A stretch of 64,000 nt of DNA from Onchocerca volvulus. Taxonomy: Eukaryota; Nematoda; Chromadorea; Rhabditida; Onchocercidae. Each line of letters starts with the position of its first letter. Position 1 is the stretch's first letter. This document shows, one piece after another, positions 39,801 through 50,820 of the stretch. The DNA is taken from NCBI GenBank assembly GCA_000499405.2, contig HG738140.1, positions 9,947,560 to 10,011,559 on the forward strand, written 5' to 3'. Position numbers and translations under genes: made by a program. The notes below the pieces were generated by a model. It was not told the origin of the DNA. It ran no database searches and saw nothing but the letters and a program-made list of their open reading frames with translations.

Positions 39801-41304
39801 AGTAGAGCTAGTTGCAAGTGAGCCTAGCTATTCTGTGCAATTTTTCAATCTAATTTATTTTTGAACTAAATTTTCAATGAATTCAAAAATTAAGCTCATA
39901 GAATATGATAGAGAGAAAAGAAACTAAAGAAATTATTTCTTGTCCGGTAATTTAAAAAGTACGGATTTTATTGCTAAGTATAAAAATTTTTGAATTTATT
40001 CACTTCTTTTTTACATTCTACTTTTCTTGTTTGCTTATTTAAATCAAAAGATTTGACAAATATTTGAAATCTGTTCATATCTCTTTCCTTCTATGAGGGT
40101 TAATATTGTTTTGATTTCTTGATCTTTAGGGAATTTACCGGATCACAATTCATTCTGCGAAATTATACAGATATAAGATGGGATAAACGTATTACAATTC
40201 GAGCTGATGAATTACGCCGCGAAAGTGGTTATGATAGAAGCATTGATCAAGCCTATAATGTTAGTTTAATAAATCACTTTATCTCTTATCTGAATCGAAT
40301 TCAAGAAAATTGTTTGGAATTGGTGAAATTACATGTTCAACAATGAGAATGAATTAATTTCATCTCTTATAGATCATCAATTTTCCTGTTCATGGGTGAT
40401 ACAAGAAATATTTCGGATAAAAAAATAATAAATCTACAAGTCCTACTGTAAATACATTATCTTAGTCATCCATTGCAATACAGCAATCTTAGCTTTTCAT
40501 TATACAACAAATCTATTCTTCCCATACAGTAATTCATACAGTATTTGTCCATACAGTAACTCGAATTGTTTTTATAAGGAAAGCATCATTATCAATGCAC
40601 AATCATTTCGCATTCATTGTCATACTTCATTTCTAATTTTCTCAATTTCATTACACAACAAAACTTTCGAGTTCTTATCAACAATAATATTTCCAGATAA
40701 CCACTCGCTCATCCACTTTTCCATCGCAAGCATGGAATTGGAAATTGAAATTAACTAGTCAATTGGTGCCAAATTCGCATGACGAATTAAGAATGTTTTT
40801 GGTCTCAGACGATATTGACCAGCCACGCTCCGTCGAATACCTCGTGCAGATCGTTGATGAACGAAAGGTGATACGATCATTCTCATCCAAGCGGAATTTT
40901 ACGAAAACAAGGTTCATTTAATTGAGATATTTGAAGACATTTAGCATCATTACTTCTGTGTAAATCCATGAAAGTTCACCGAAAACTCAAATCTTTCTTC
41001 AACAAAAATCAAATTGATATTACCTGTTGGGACAATAGAAAAATGAAAAGTGTTTTTTCCAAATACAAAAAGTGGAAGCTTAGGCTAGGCCATTTCCATC
41101 AAATTTTTTAGCTGGATTTGCATACTTATTCATATATTAGCTGGCTTACACTTTACATTTATTTTTCATGTAATTCATTTCAGATACAGTGCTGATATCG
41201 AAATTGAGAAAAAAGTAGACCTGAGTGAACTTTATACCGACAACTCACCATTGCTTGTGAATGGCGAACTTCATTTACAAATAACCTTAAAACCTATTGA
41301 CTAA
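36809..41304 (+). CDS. BTB/BACK domain protein, BTBD17/Tango10-like, ten exons
   Basis: Exons are 36809-36909, 37142-37226, 37618-37767, 38376-38474, 38533-38674, 38907-39018, 39677-39817, 40130-40259, 40697-40911 and 41184-41304. They total 1,296 bases, or 431 residues, with all phases matching. Residues about 22-125 form a BTB domain (LSDVALLVGDE, then YAAHRIILTKSSEVFDQML). Residues about 126-245 match a BACK region (ELSTRELFHVWFSYA). The C-terminal 160 residues (FILRNYTDIRW, QAWNWKLKL, HLQITLKPID) match in layout the C-terminal domain of BTBD17-type proteins, not kelch repeats. Such proteins may be Cullin-3 adaptors, but no function is shown here. No signal peptide is seen, unlike vertebrate BTBD17. 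An AATAAA lies at 41377-41382. It converges with the gene ending at 42053. Confidence 0.88.
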
Positions 41305-41376
41305 TTTCCCAAGTTAACAGACATCCTTTCAGGCGATAAGTCAAGAGTAGAAGAGGAATAATTTTCCTGTCACAAT

Positions 41377-41382
41377 AATAAA
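41377..41382 (+). terminator. Polyadenylation signal of the BTB gene
   Basis: AATAAA 73 bases after the stop codon at 41304; the nearest canonical signal downstream. Confidence 0.55.
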
Positions 41383-42009
41383 ATAATTATTTTTAAAACC
41401 CCCAATTATCAGTTTATTCTGAACTTCAGGGAGAATGTTGAAATTGATTTTGTTTTTTTTTTTTTTCGTTTAAAATGTTTTGTAATTTTGGTAAAAATTC
41501 GCCTACAGTTGGTTTTCCCTTTCAGTTTTTGAACAAAAATCTTCCACTAATTGGAATCAATTGCTGATATTCAGAAGCCTAAAGTGAGAACATCATTCAG
41601 TACTTTATCTCAAAAAATTGACGAAAACCTCAGTCCGTTAATTTTTGTAAGCTTCAGAAGGTTGTCAATGATAATATTTTTATCTGATTAAGAATGATAT
41701 GCTTTAAGATTTCGCATTTCGCTATACTGCAATAGATATCGGATTAGAAATATCATTCTTGCTCGTAGATCCTCATGAGGTTTGTTTCTGATTTTAAAAA
41801 ATATTAATTTTAATGTAGTTGTAATGGAAATAAAATTCATAGCATATGGAGCTGCATAAAAGTTCTAATAATGCAAAACAACAAAATGTTGCATGGAATA
41901 TGCATTCGGACTTTTGTGATCAACTGATTTGTATTATCGATCATCCAAATTGTAATCTATGATCTTTTGCTATCAGTATTTTCTCTATTAGAAGTTTTTG
42001 CAAGATTTG
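41383..42009. other. Convergent intergenic region
   Basis: About 630 bases between the 3' ends of the BTB gene (plus) and the 331-residue protein gene (minus). Includes a poly-T tract at about 41452-41466. No gene seen. Confidence 0.6.
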
Positions 42010-42015
42010 TTTATT
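42010..42015 (-). terminator. Polyadenylation signal of the 331-residue protein gene
   Basis: Reads AATAAA on the minus strand, about 38 bases beyond the stop codon that ends at 42053. Confidence 0.5.
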
Positions 42016-42052
42016 AAGTAATGACCAAAACAATTGAATTAAAAAAAATTGC

Positions 42053-44858
42053 TCATAATTGACGTCGAACTCGGTGAATTTTAATTGATAGTTGCCCAGC
42101 TGGGTCGTTTATTCCGGATAAAACGCAGCCGATTTGATGAAATGAGCTCTTCCGTTGCGAATTCCCAGAACTTCCTTCATAAAGCCAGGCGGTCCTGTAA
42201 TGTTCGATTCAAAACATGTAAATTGTTTGAATTTAGTGAAGTTGTGCCTAGTAGTTTTCTCTAATGAAATGTCCAGTTTTGTATTTATCGCTCATCTACA
42301 ATTTCAAATTTGATTGATTCCTTATGTGTTCAGTTTGATTAGTCCTACTGTTGAGCTCTTTCTTCGACCTTTTCTCATCTGCGAACTCCCATACGAGAAG
42401 GGCATTTCGATCAATCGGGATTACTCGATCATCTTGATTTATTGTAAATATTTTTGCTGTTCTCTGAGATATCTTTTGAGCATCGAGCGTGAAATTGGGA
42501 TAATCCATCTTCATTTGATAAACAGTTTGTTGCTTATCTTTCTCAGGAATTGCGTAAAATGCATAGGCACCACTTGGATCCATCTATGAATTATTTGTGA
42601 AGAAACAAAAAACTAGACTGCCATTTATTTTAGCGTAATTTTTAAATATTCAATTTGAAAAATTTAAAGCCAAAGTTGACAAATTTCAAATCAAATTAAT
42701 TTTCGAAGTGAACTACCATAACTCTTTAATAGTTACTATAAAAGTTGATTACTTCATGAACGAACTTCTAATCTATATTTCTTTCTTGGAAAAAATGGTG
42801 CATTATGAGAATTGATTTTCTTACAATTAATTGAGAAAGTTTCACGTAAATCTCTTCGGAACGAATTTTCATAATGCGTATGCCACTATCAATACTTTTG
42901 ATTTGTAACACATCGTGTCCCTAAATTGATTGGAAAAACATTTTGATGTGGTGTTGGGGAATTTGAAAACCGCTTTTGATTTAGAATTCTATTCAGATTT
43001 TCGATACATTTACTTATTTTCTTCGTTGCATACGTTGTAGAATTGAGTATAATTCTATAAATCTTACTGTACGCGATGATTTATTGTTATTTTGATAAAC
43101 GAAGTGTAATAAGCCACGACTCATGTCTATAGTTGTCAGAAAAATGTGGTTGTATCCCGATGTGGGATCATTAATTTGATCTCGATAGAAATAATGGAAA
43201 TGAGTTGGTTGATTCTTCAGCGATTCTGCCAGGATGATTCGTAACTCTGTTTAATAAAAGTACGTTAATTTAAAATAAGACTTGAAAAGATTTCTTATTG
43301 AATTCTCTTGGGACATTTTGATAAAAACGCACAGAAAACCGAATTTTGCCAGAGGAATGAATTTTAATGTATAATCTAGCTTTGAAATTTCTCGGTGATT
43401 CGAATTCATACTTTACATCTGCACTAAGCACTTTTTCAACGTATAGAACTGCATGTCATTTTGTATTTAAATAAAGTTAAGTTGGAATGGTTAACTTGAA
43501 TTTATCTGGCTCAAGTATGATCAATCGAAAATATCTTCCATAAAAATAGCAAATTATTTCCAAATTTGAAAACTGATGTTATAAAACACACTAAAAAGCT
43601 AAAATTTTTAGTAGAAATTAAACTAATTTAATAATTTCAACATTTAGATCCAGAAAAAAAAAAACAAGTGATTGATCGAATTTTCAAAATATTACGATTT
43701 GCTGTATCGTCGAAATTGACGATAATAGTAACATTCAAATTCAAACCAATCAGAACTAGATGCATGTTATCAAATGAACATTGGATGTCCTGAGCTTGTA
43801 GCGCTTTTATCACTGCTGGTTCATGGAACATTACATTACTTCAAAACAATTTGAATTGATTGATTGGAATAAATCATAGTGAAGTGAGATAAATGATATG
43901 ATATCAATAGATGACTCACGAAATGAGAGTGCTTCAATTAAATATGCTCAGCAAAATATGGTTAAATAAGCAAAAACATCAGTAAACTTTACCTTTGCTT
44001 GTGATGATGCAAATCATGCAGGCTTTGCACAACAGCAACCATATCCTCAGCTTGAAAATTAGGCGCAATTTTCATTATTGTCGAAACACAAGAATTTACA
44101 TAACCTACTGCCAAGTAATATTCATAATCTTTGTAATTCAAATATTCCAGCAACAGTGATACATCACATCGTAATGATGTTCCCTAAAGAAGGTCCGGGA
44201 AATGAGAGGTAGAATGCTTATATTATTTTGATTTTCTATACAGAATCATATTCTTTCTTGATTCCAGAGAATCCTCAAAATTACTTAGAATATCTCATTT
44301 TTAAAATTGAAATAATTAGCCTGGCATAATTTAAACAGTACAAATAAAATCTCAAGCAAGCATAGAGTGATAAGACAAAACATTTGATAGACGATATAAC
44401 CGTTAGCACGTATTAATAAAATATGTAGGAAGAAATGTTTCATCTATTATATATAAGAAGGAATAGAAATGACTAATTATGCAAAATGTGCTATGTCACA
44501 TTTGATATTTCAGTTTAACTTATGCATAAGAATGCAAAATGGTAATTTATCTATTTTCTCTCTATGAGATCTTCACTGTATCGTAAATAACTACTGAACT
44601 GATTTCAGTTCAAGAAATAGTAATTTTCACTTCTAGTATTCTCTATGCTTGTTGCAATTTTTTATTTTCCTGTACTTTTCTCGCGATTCTTTACCTTAAA
44701 GAATTATTTTTCGCCAATTTTTTGAACTTTTTATCCCGTTATCATTTTCAAAATTTTCGCTATTCTTTCTTCTTCATAAATTGCTTTGTACTGAAGTTCA
44801 TTTATATTCAGGGACATGAGATCCTCACTATATCATAAATATTGTTGTCTGCATCCAT
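42053..44858 (-). CDS. Unrecognised 331-residue protein, seven exons
   Basis: Exons (minus strand) are 44858-44829, 44183-43993, 43838-43696, 43246-43068, 42920-42825, 42583-42369 and 42194-42053. They sum to 996 bases and all phases match. I do not recognise the family. Visible features: an acidic-aromatic N-terminal half (LLLEYLNYKDYEYYLAVGY), a His cluster (HDLHHHKQ) near residue 70, a hydrophobic beta-like segment (HLVLIGLNLNVTIIVNF), a middle with HYFYRDQINDP and IFLTTIDMSRGLLHFVY, and a basic tail (IHRVRRQL). No signal peptide or long membrane helix. The first exon is only ten codons (MDADNNIYDI) and is the least certain part, though its donor, frame and length fit. The acceptor of the third exon (TTTTGAAG) is unusual. 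It follows the rml-2-like gene on the same strand by 1.2 kb. Confidence 0.7.
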
Positions 44859-45240
44859 CTTAATTAATTCTTTTCCTTTTACTCATTTTTTTCGAAAATG
44901 CATTGCACAAAAGGTGGTGATGTAAGGCTTATTAATTTAACTTCTGATCTAAAGTTTTCGAAATAATTCATTGAAAGTATCATGTTCATCGGTGGATAAT
45001 TAATATAAAAGTGCTATAATTCTTGAACCGAGATCATTCATTGAAATAATTATAAATTAACGAAATTGTAACGCGTAAATAGGTTTTTTCATCATTGTGT
45101 TATCATAAATCGTGAGAAACCTGAGGTTGAAGTCAAGGAAGTTTTGAAAAAGCAATTACAGAACAAGAAATTTCATCTGTTTAATCGATTGATTAAGTAA
45201 TCTTCGCTGGGGTACGAAATTCTTCACTGTATCAGAAATA
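44565..45240 (-). repeat. Three copies of a 25-30 base core around the first-exon donor
   Basis: Plus-strand cores GAGATCTTCACTGTATCGTA (44570), GAGATCCTCACTATATCATA (44819) and a related AATTCTTCACTGTATCAGAA (45214) are spaced about 250 and 395 bases apart. On the minus strand each contains a GAT-A-A/C-A|GTGA(A/G)G donor-like site. The middle copy is the proposed first exon end of the 331-residue protein gene. The others could be alternative or decoy first exons. Confidence 0.5.
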
Positions 45241-46095
45241 CTTGTCTCCACATAGGAAAATAAGTAAGATATTGATGTTTTCCTAATAATCATCCCGAAA
45301 ATAGGATTTTAACCTTGTTGCAGTTTTCTTATTTTTTTTATTTATTAACAAGAAAAAGACTTCTCTTTCTTTTTCAATTCTCTCTTTATGTCCAGTTAAA
45401 AATGCCATTTTTTTTTTTTTTTTTTGAAATCTAAGCGAAATTTAGTTTCGAAGAGCAATAATGGAACGGAAATGAAAATTCAAAGATTGTGACTTAGAAA
45501 TGGAAGCAAAAAATTTAATATTTTTAAATTATGTTTTCTCTATTGCTTCTACCTTCCAAAATCTCAGAAAAAGTACTTTTGCATTTGTTGCTTTGGATTT
45601 ATTCGTTTTCTATTATTGCTTTAGAGATTCTTGCATTTGTATGCTTCTATTTTGTAATGTTGAAGTATTAAGATTGCTCTTTAGTTCAGTAGTTTCAATG
45701 TTCATATAATTCATCTAATTAGAATTGTATCCAGGATAATATGTAGAGTAATTTAACTTTTAATCACTGTTCTTATTTGTTATCAATTCATAAAGCATAA
45801 ATTATTGCATAAAAGAAATAAGAGAAATTCACAATTTGCAAAAAATTAATATCTTACAACTTGGACTATCAAGTAAACCGTCCGGCATTAATTAACTTGA
45901 TTTGGATTCTGGTTCTAATAACTGCCTTTTTTTTTTTTTAAGCGTTAAATTTAGGAGATACTCTACACTATTTTGACTCGTAAATTCCCCCCATCAGTTT
46001 CACTTTTTAGAAATTTGTTTCATACTAACATTTCACAAAAAATATTTTGCACGATCAAAGTGTGTAATTATCTTATAATGATTTGCCTTTTGTGA

Positions 46096-49000
46096 TCAGC
46101 TAGATACAAGATTTGAATCACATGAGATATCTCTCATCTTCATGAAACCTTTCCGTAAACTTTCGAAACTGTTCGGAATCTCTGGACAAAGCTGCTCCAG
46201 TTTAGATGTATCCAAAGCGCAGTTTCCTTTCGTCGCACATAGCTCATGATATTTGCCGTCTTTTGCATCTAGGATTTCGTAATGATGCAAGTCCGAACAA
46301 ACAATCTGAAATTATTTGTTAAATGAAAAAATCATTTATAGATTATTCTATAAAGTTATACACAATATAAATAAACCTCCTTGTAAAGTTTCAGTATCTG
46401 AGAAAAACTGATTGGTTGGGGATTGACTAAATTCAGATTGCCGCCAACTCGTCTTTCCATAAGATCAATCAGTGCTGGTATGCAGTCATCCAGTATTGTT
46501 ATCGACACTGGAATGTCGAAAATTTGCCTGAAAAATGAACCAATTAATTTTTTTGAATGAAAACTGATTTAAAGTTCAAGTAATCAGCAATAATTTTAAT
46601 CTGATAAATAGAGTCTTCTCAAAATATTTCATTCGAAACTGGCAGATATGCAGAAGTAGAAAGAATAAAACAAAATTTACTTGTATTCCAAAATTTTGGA
46701 CAACAGATTTCTCTCTTCGTCTAAGCAAAAATTCAATGGTAACGTTACTCGAGCATTTAAACATTCCTTGATTCCACCCTGATACTGTTTTATCATACGA
46801 TCAGTGATACCTTTCACAATTGAATATGAATTTCCGAAGAAAGTTGGCAAATCTAAAACTAACCATCAGATAAAACCAAACTATAGACCTATCCCCTGTA
46901 CATAATACTTGAAATATTTCTTAATTAGTAACGCAAATTACACTAAATAAAACATATCTAGTTCTATTAACAAATCTACCTCTACTCCCTTCTTAACAAA
47001 CATGATCTTTTATTTTCATTTTATTATGGCATAACAGGCTTCAACTAAAAGCTGATTCAATTAACATACCATCATCAGCGAAGCTTTTGCCGCCTATCGG
47101 ATGCTCCTGATCATATGCAAATAAATATCCAGTCCCAACATAAGTGAAATGCAGACCCAATATTTGACATATCTTTGCTAAAGCCATTGTTGAGTATAAA
47201 TTATCCCGTATATTCTCGTAAGTTTGTTTTGATCCTCCTGAAAATTTTTGGGAGCACATTTTGGATGACTTGGGTCTTAAAAACTGAATAAATTTAAACC
47301 AATATTTGATGTAAAAAATGAATCAATTTCAATAATATTAGTATTTTATGGAATTTGATACAAATTCCTCAAATTATTTGAACCTTCCAGATATTCCACT
47401 GTTTTGAATTTACCACCATGCGTTCTTCCCGTGCAACAGAGTACATGCGTACAGCAGATGCCATTCAGCTCATCGAAAACCTAAAATAATTGCATTAAAC
47501 TTTAGGTTAGATTCAATTTCCTCCTTGTTTTTGCTGAAAAAAACTGAAAGTCCCAGCATATGATACCAGACAATCTTGAGGAAAATGTACTTCCTTATCG
47601 CTATTCCTTCCAATTCGACAATTGGCCAATACAAAAAGGATTTTTCGCTCAAGCAATTTTTTACAGCACTGCTGTCCAATCCAACCTTCACCGCCGTAAA
47701 TGACAACACGCATTTTCTCACTCGTTTTTATTGGCGTTAATGTCGAAGCGACAACTCGACTAATACCTAAAATTGATATTTTTTCATTTGAAATTCAAAC
47801 ATTCTAAAGAATGAGCAACTAAATCAAAGAATAACTCGCTTAGGACAAAAAAAGAAAAATAATATCAGAAAATTCATGGCAATTATACGAATGTTTCGCA
47901 ATAATTTTCTAAAGTAAGATTGATCTAAACAAAACAGTCTTGAATCCGTTAGGGATAATGAATTTTAACTGAACTTATATGCTTGGAGGATCAAGAAATG
48001 AATTTCACAATATACAGGGCTACTTGTCAAGAAAAGTTTAAAAAGCTGTATTTGTTTTGCTTTAGATTTGATGAATTTATGATTTAAAAAGGTAAAATTC
48101 TCGATTGAAAAATCAAGATAAAAGAAAGATTTAGGATAACGTTTTATAAATAAAACCTCTCAAAAAATTACCTTCTTCAAATGTTATTTTCGGTGACCAG
48201 CCAATGTTTAGATTAATTTTACCGTAATCGAGCAAGTAACGTAAATCGTTATATGGTCGATCTAGCACACCAACAAATTTCACGGGAGTTGGATTTCGCC
48301 CAAGTTGACGATCTACTTCTGCTTGTATAACATGTGCAAGATCAATTACTGCAAAAAATAATCAAATAACAACGAAGTAATACATCAGTACTGCTGTACT
48401 GTTTAATCAGAAACTCATGGAGGAGATATCTAAAGTTTAAAGTACCATTCATTTCAAAATAAGTTCCAATATTGTAAATTTCATGAATTATTCCATTTTC
48501 GACAGCTTTTCGAATGCCTTCAGCAGCATCATCGACATATAGCCATGAACGTAGTTGTGTCCCACTACCTTGCACAGTAAAATTATCCATATCTTTAGCT
48601 AATTTGATGAAGCGAGGAACTACCTAAAAAATTTCCAATTATTAGTTTTCAATCATATAAATAAATTTATTCTTTACTGCAGATTTGTTTTTATTTTTGA
48701 AATTCTCTATTCGAGAAGGTTAAATCCAGAAATGTAATTTGGAGATTAGTTCGTTTACTACTACTAAATAAAACCTTGACATCCCACTGATTAGGTCCAT
48801 AGATATTGTTGATGCGTAAAATAATGATTGGCATTGCAAACGACTCACAGCAAAAATGAATGTATGATTCGCAAGCTGCCTGAAAACATACTGAAAAGCT
48901 CCAACTTGTATTATACCAAAAATTTTCTGTAATTATTTAAATAAGCAATTAATAGTTTGTTCTCATTACTTTTGTAGCTGCATAAGGATTTCCGGGCAAA

Positions 49001-50799
49001 AGAAGTGCATCTTCTTCTTTACCTTTTTCATCTGCTACTAGATTAGAATCACCGTACACCTGTAAAAAAATTGCAAATATTATATAGGAAAGAGTATTTA
49101 AAACAATGTCTGGTTGGAAGCTTGATTACAAAGAGTTAAAAGAAATGCATAAATTTAATGAAATTTGAACTGAAATCAAAATAGATAGAGAAGAAATTCT
49201 TCGCTTTCATACCAAAAAACAATCACTGCAAAGGAATTTAATAATTGTTACCTTTTCAGATGAAAAGTTCTAATGAATTTTCTTTAATTTTTATTATAAA
49301 AGGAAGAAATCAAAACTAGAAACTAAGAAAAATTGCAAGCAATGAACCTCATCAGTACTAATATGTATAAATCTTTCAACTTTCTTGTAGGACCGTATAC
49401 ATTCCAAAAATTGGATAAATGCAACCACATTATTTTCAATTGACTCAACAGGGTCGTCGTAACATCGTGTTGAAGTGCAGTCCGCAGCAAAATGTATCAC
49501 TGTATCAATCTATAGAAATAAAATCTGGAAATTAATAATTACTAAACTTGGTGATATGGTCCCCTGCAAGGAATCTTTTGAATGTTTGAAATTCTGGTAT
49601 GAATATAGACAAAATTATAAACAAATAATCATTAATTGATTTTTTTAATTTTCTCTGCTGCTTCTATTTATCAAATGTTTTCTAAGCTTCTCAAGAATGG
49701 GAAGCAATGTTTGGTTATTCCTGAATATTCACCCAAGATCCAAAAATTTGCATATAGTGATTTCTTATCACTCCGGATGTTCCAGTAGTTATTCAACATT
49801 TTGTCATGACTATTAAACAGATACCACTAAAAACTATTCGGCAACAAAAAAAATTTGTCACATCTCTACTGTTCTGTTCGAAACCTTTTCTTAACCACAT
49901 TACGTGCACATTAGATACTAAGTTGAGTGGACAAAATCTGTTGCAAATGCATACTAAATTCCGCGTTTGTTTAACTACGATATTCAAGAACGGAAATTTT
50001 TGAAACAAACTCTAATTGTGGTTATTTAACCTGGTCAATATTGTTGCCAGGATTTTTCCTAACTCCACATATGCATTGGCTTCTTGATATCAATTCTCTT
50101 TTGATATAAGCTTCATCGAAATATAGGATTCGTAAAAGCATGATCAGTAAATGAATATTCAGTAACCCGAAAATAAATCTCACTGATGGATAAGAAGCTA
50201 ATAAATATTTATAATATTTAAGTGAAAGGATTAGGAGAATAAACTGTCATTTTGATATGTCAATAATACTCGGGATCGGAACATTGAAGCATGAATTAAG
50301 ATAACATGCATGCAGTATAACACAATATCCTAATGGTGTATATCTAGTATGCATATCTTCTATCAAAGATGGAATCGATTTAAAATGTTATGAAATGAAA
50401 ATATTTCTATGCAATGTGCATAAAACTTAAGTCATTTGTTTCATCGATAAGATCGAAACATGAAAACATATAATGTTAAACAACGCAAGGCAATTCTTTG
50501 TTCACTTTGTTAAAATGATAAATTTGATCAGCAAAATTGGAATTCAAATGGATTGCCTTGTTTTCATTCAAAATGCGCTCAATTAGTGCGCAGTTACGTA
50601 TATCGGTTGTGAAAAGCTTGTATCGGGATGACTCGATTATTTCTTCATTCACATAGTGAGCATCTGAATTCAGGATCAGCTTATCAATGTTGACAATATT
50701 AGTTTGTGGCCAGACTTGGAAGATATAATTCACAAAACTGGAACCAATAAAGCCGCAACCTCCAGTGACTAGCACATTGCGAGGTGTATAGGCAGACAT
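46096..50799 (-). CDS. rml-2: Bifunctional dTDP(UDP)-glucose 4,6-dehydratase / dehydrorhamnose-reductase-like enzyme, rml-2-like
   Basis: Twelve exons (minus): 50799-50557, 49509-49348, 49059-48970, 48879-48775, 48623-48446, 48348-48172, 47766-47591, 47480-47384, 47237-47070, 46852-46681, 46527-46377 and 46305-46096. They encode 642 residues. The N-terminal half is an extended SDR 4,6-dehydratase: NAD motif TGGCGFIGS (G13, G16, G19), the STDE acid pair (D134, E135), catalytic YAATK (Y161, K165) and [13 protein letters not shown]. The C-terminal half is a second Rossmann enzyme of RmlD type: GGEGWIG (G343, G346, G349) and YSIVK (Y475, K479). The same two-domain fusion occurs in plant rhamnose synthases. 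It should convert NDP-glucose to the 4-keto-6-deoxy sugar and act on that product, making activated rhamnose in the cytosol. Both active sites look intact. The symbol follows the C. elegans pathway name and is given from memory. The first intron needs a GC donor. Confidence 0.93.
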
Positions 50800-50820
50800 C
50801 AGCTTATAAAAGTTTCTGCA
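50800..50820 (-). promoter_or_regulatory. Putative spliced-leader acceptor of the rml-2-like gene
   Basis: AATTGCAG ends at 50816 on the minus strand, 16 bases before the ATG at 50799. The open frame extends upstream to 50865, but the residues it adds do not resemble the family, whose N-terminus runs directly into the TGG nucleotide-binding motif, so the later ATG was chosen. Confidence 0.45.

Noticed and set aside
42314..42589. 91-codon plus-strand open frame
   Set aside because: It is antisense to the exon 42583-42369 of the 331-residue protein gene, which has matching splice sites.
47470..47721. 83-codon minus-strand open frame
   Set aside because: It is an out-of-frame shadow of exon 7 of the rhamnose enzyme gene.
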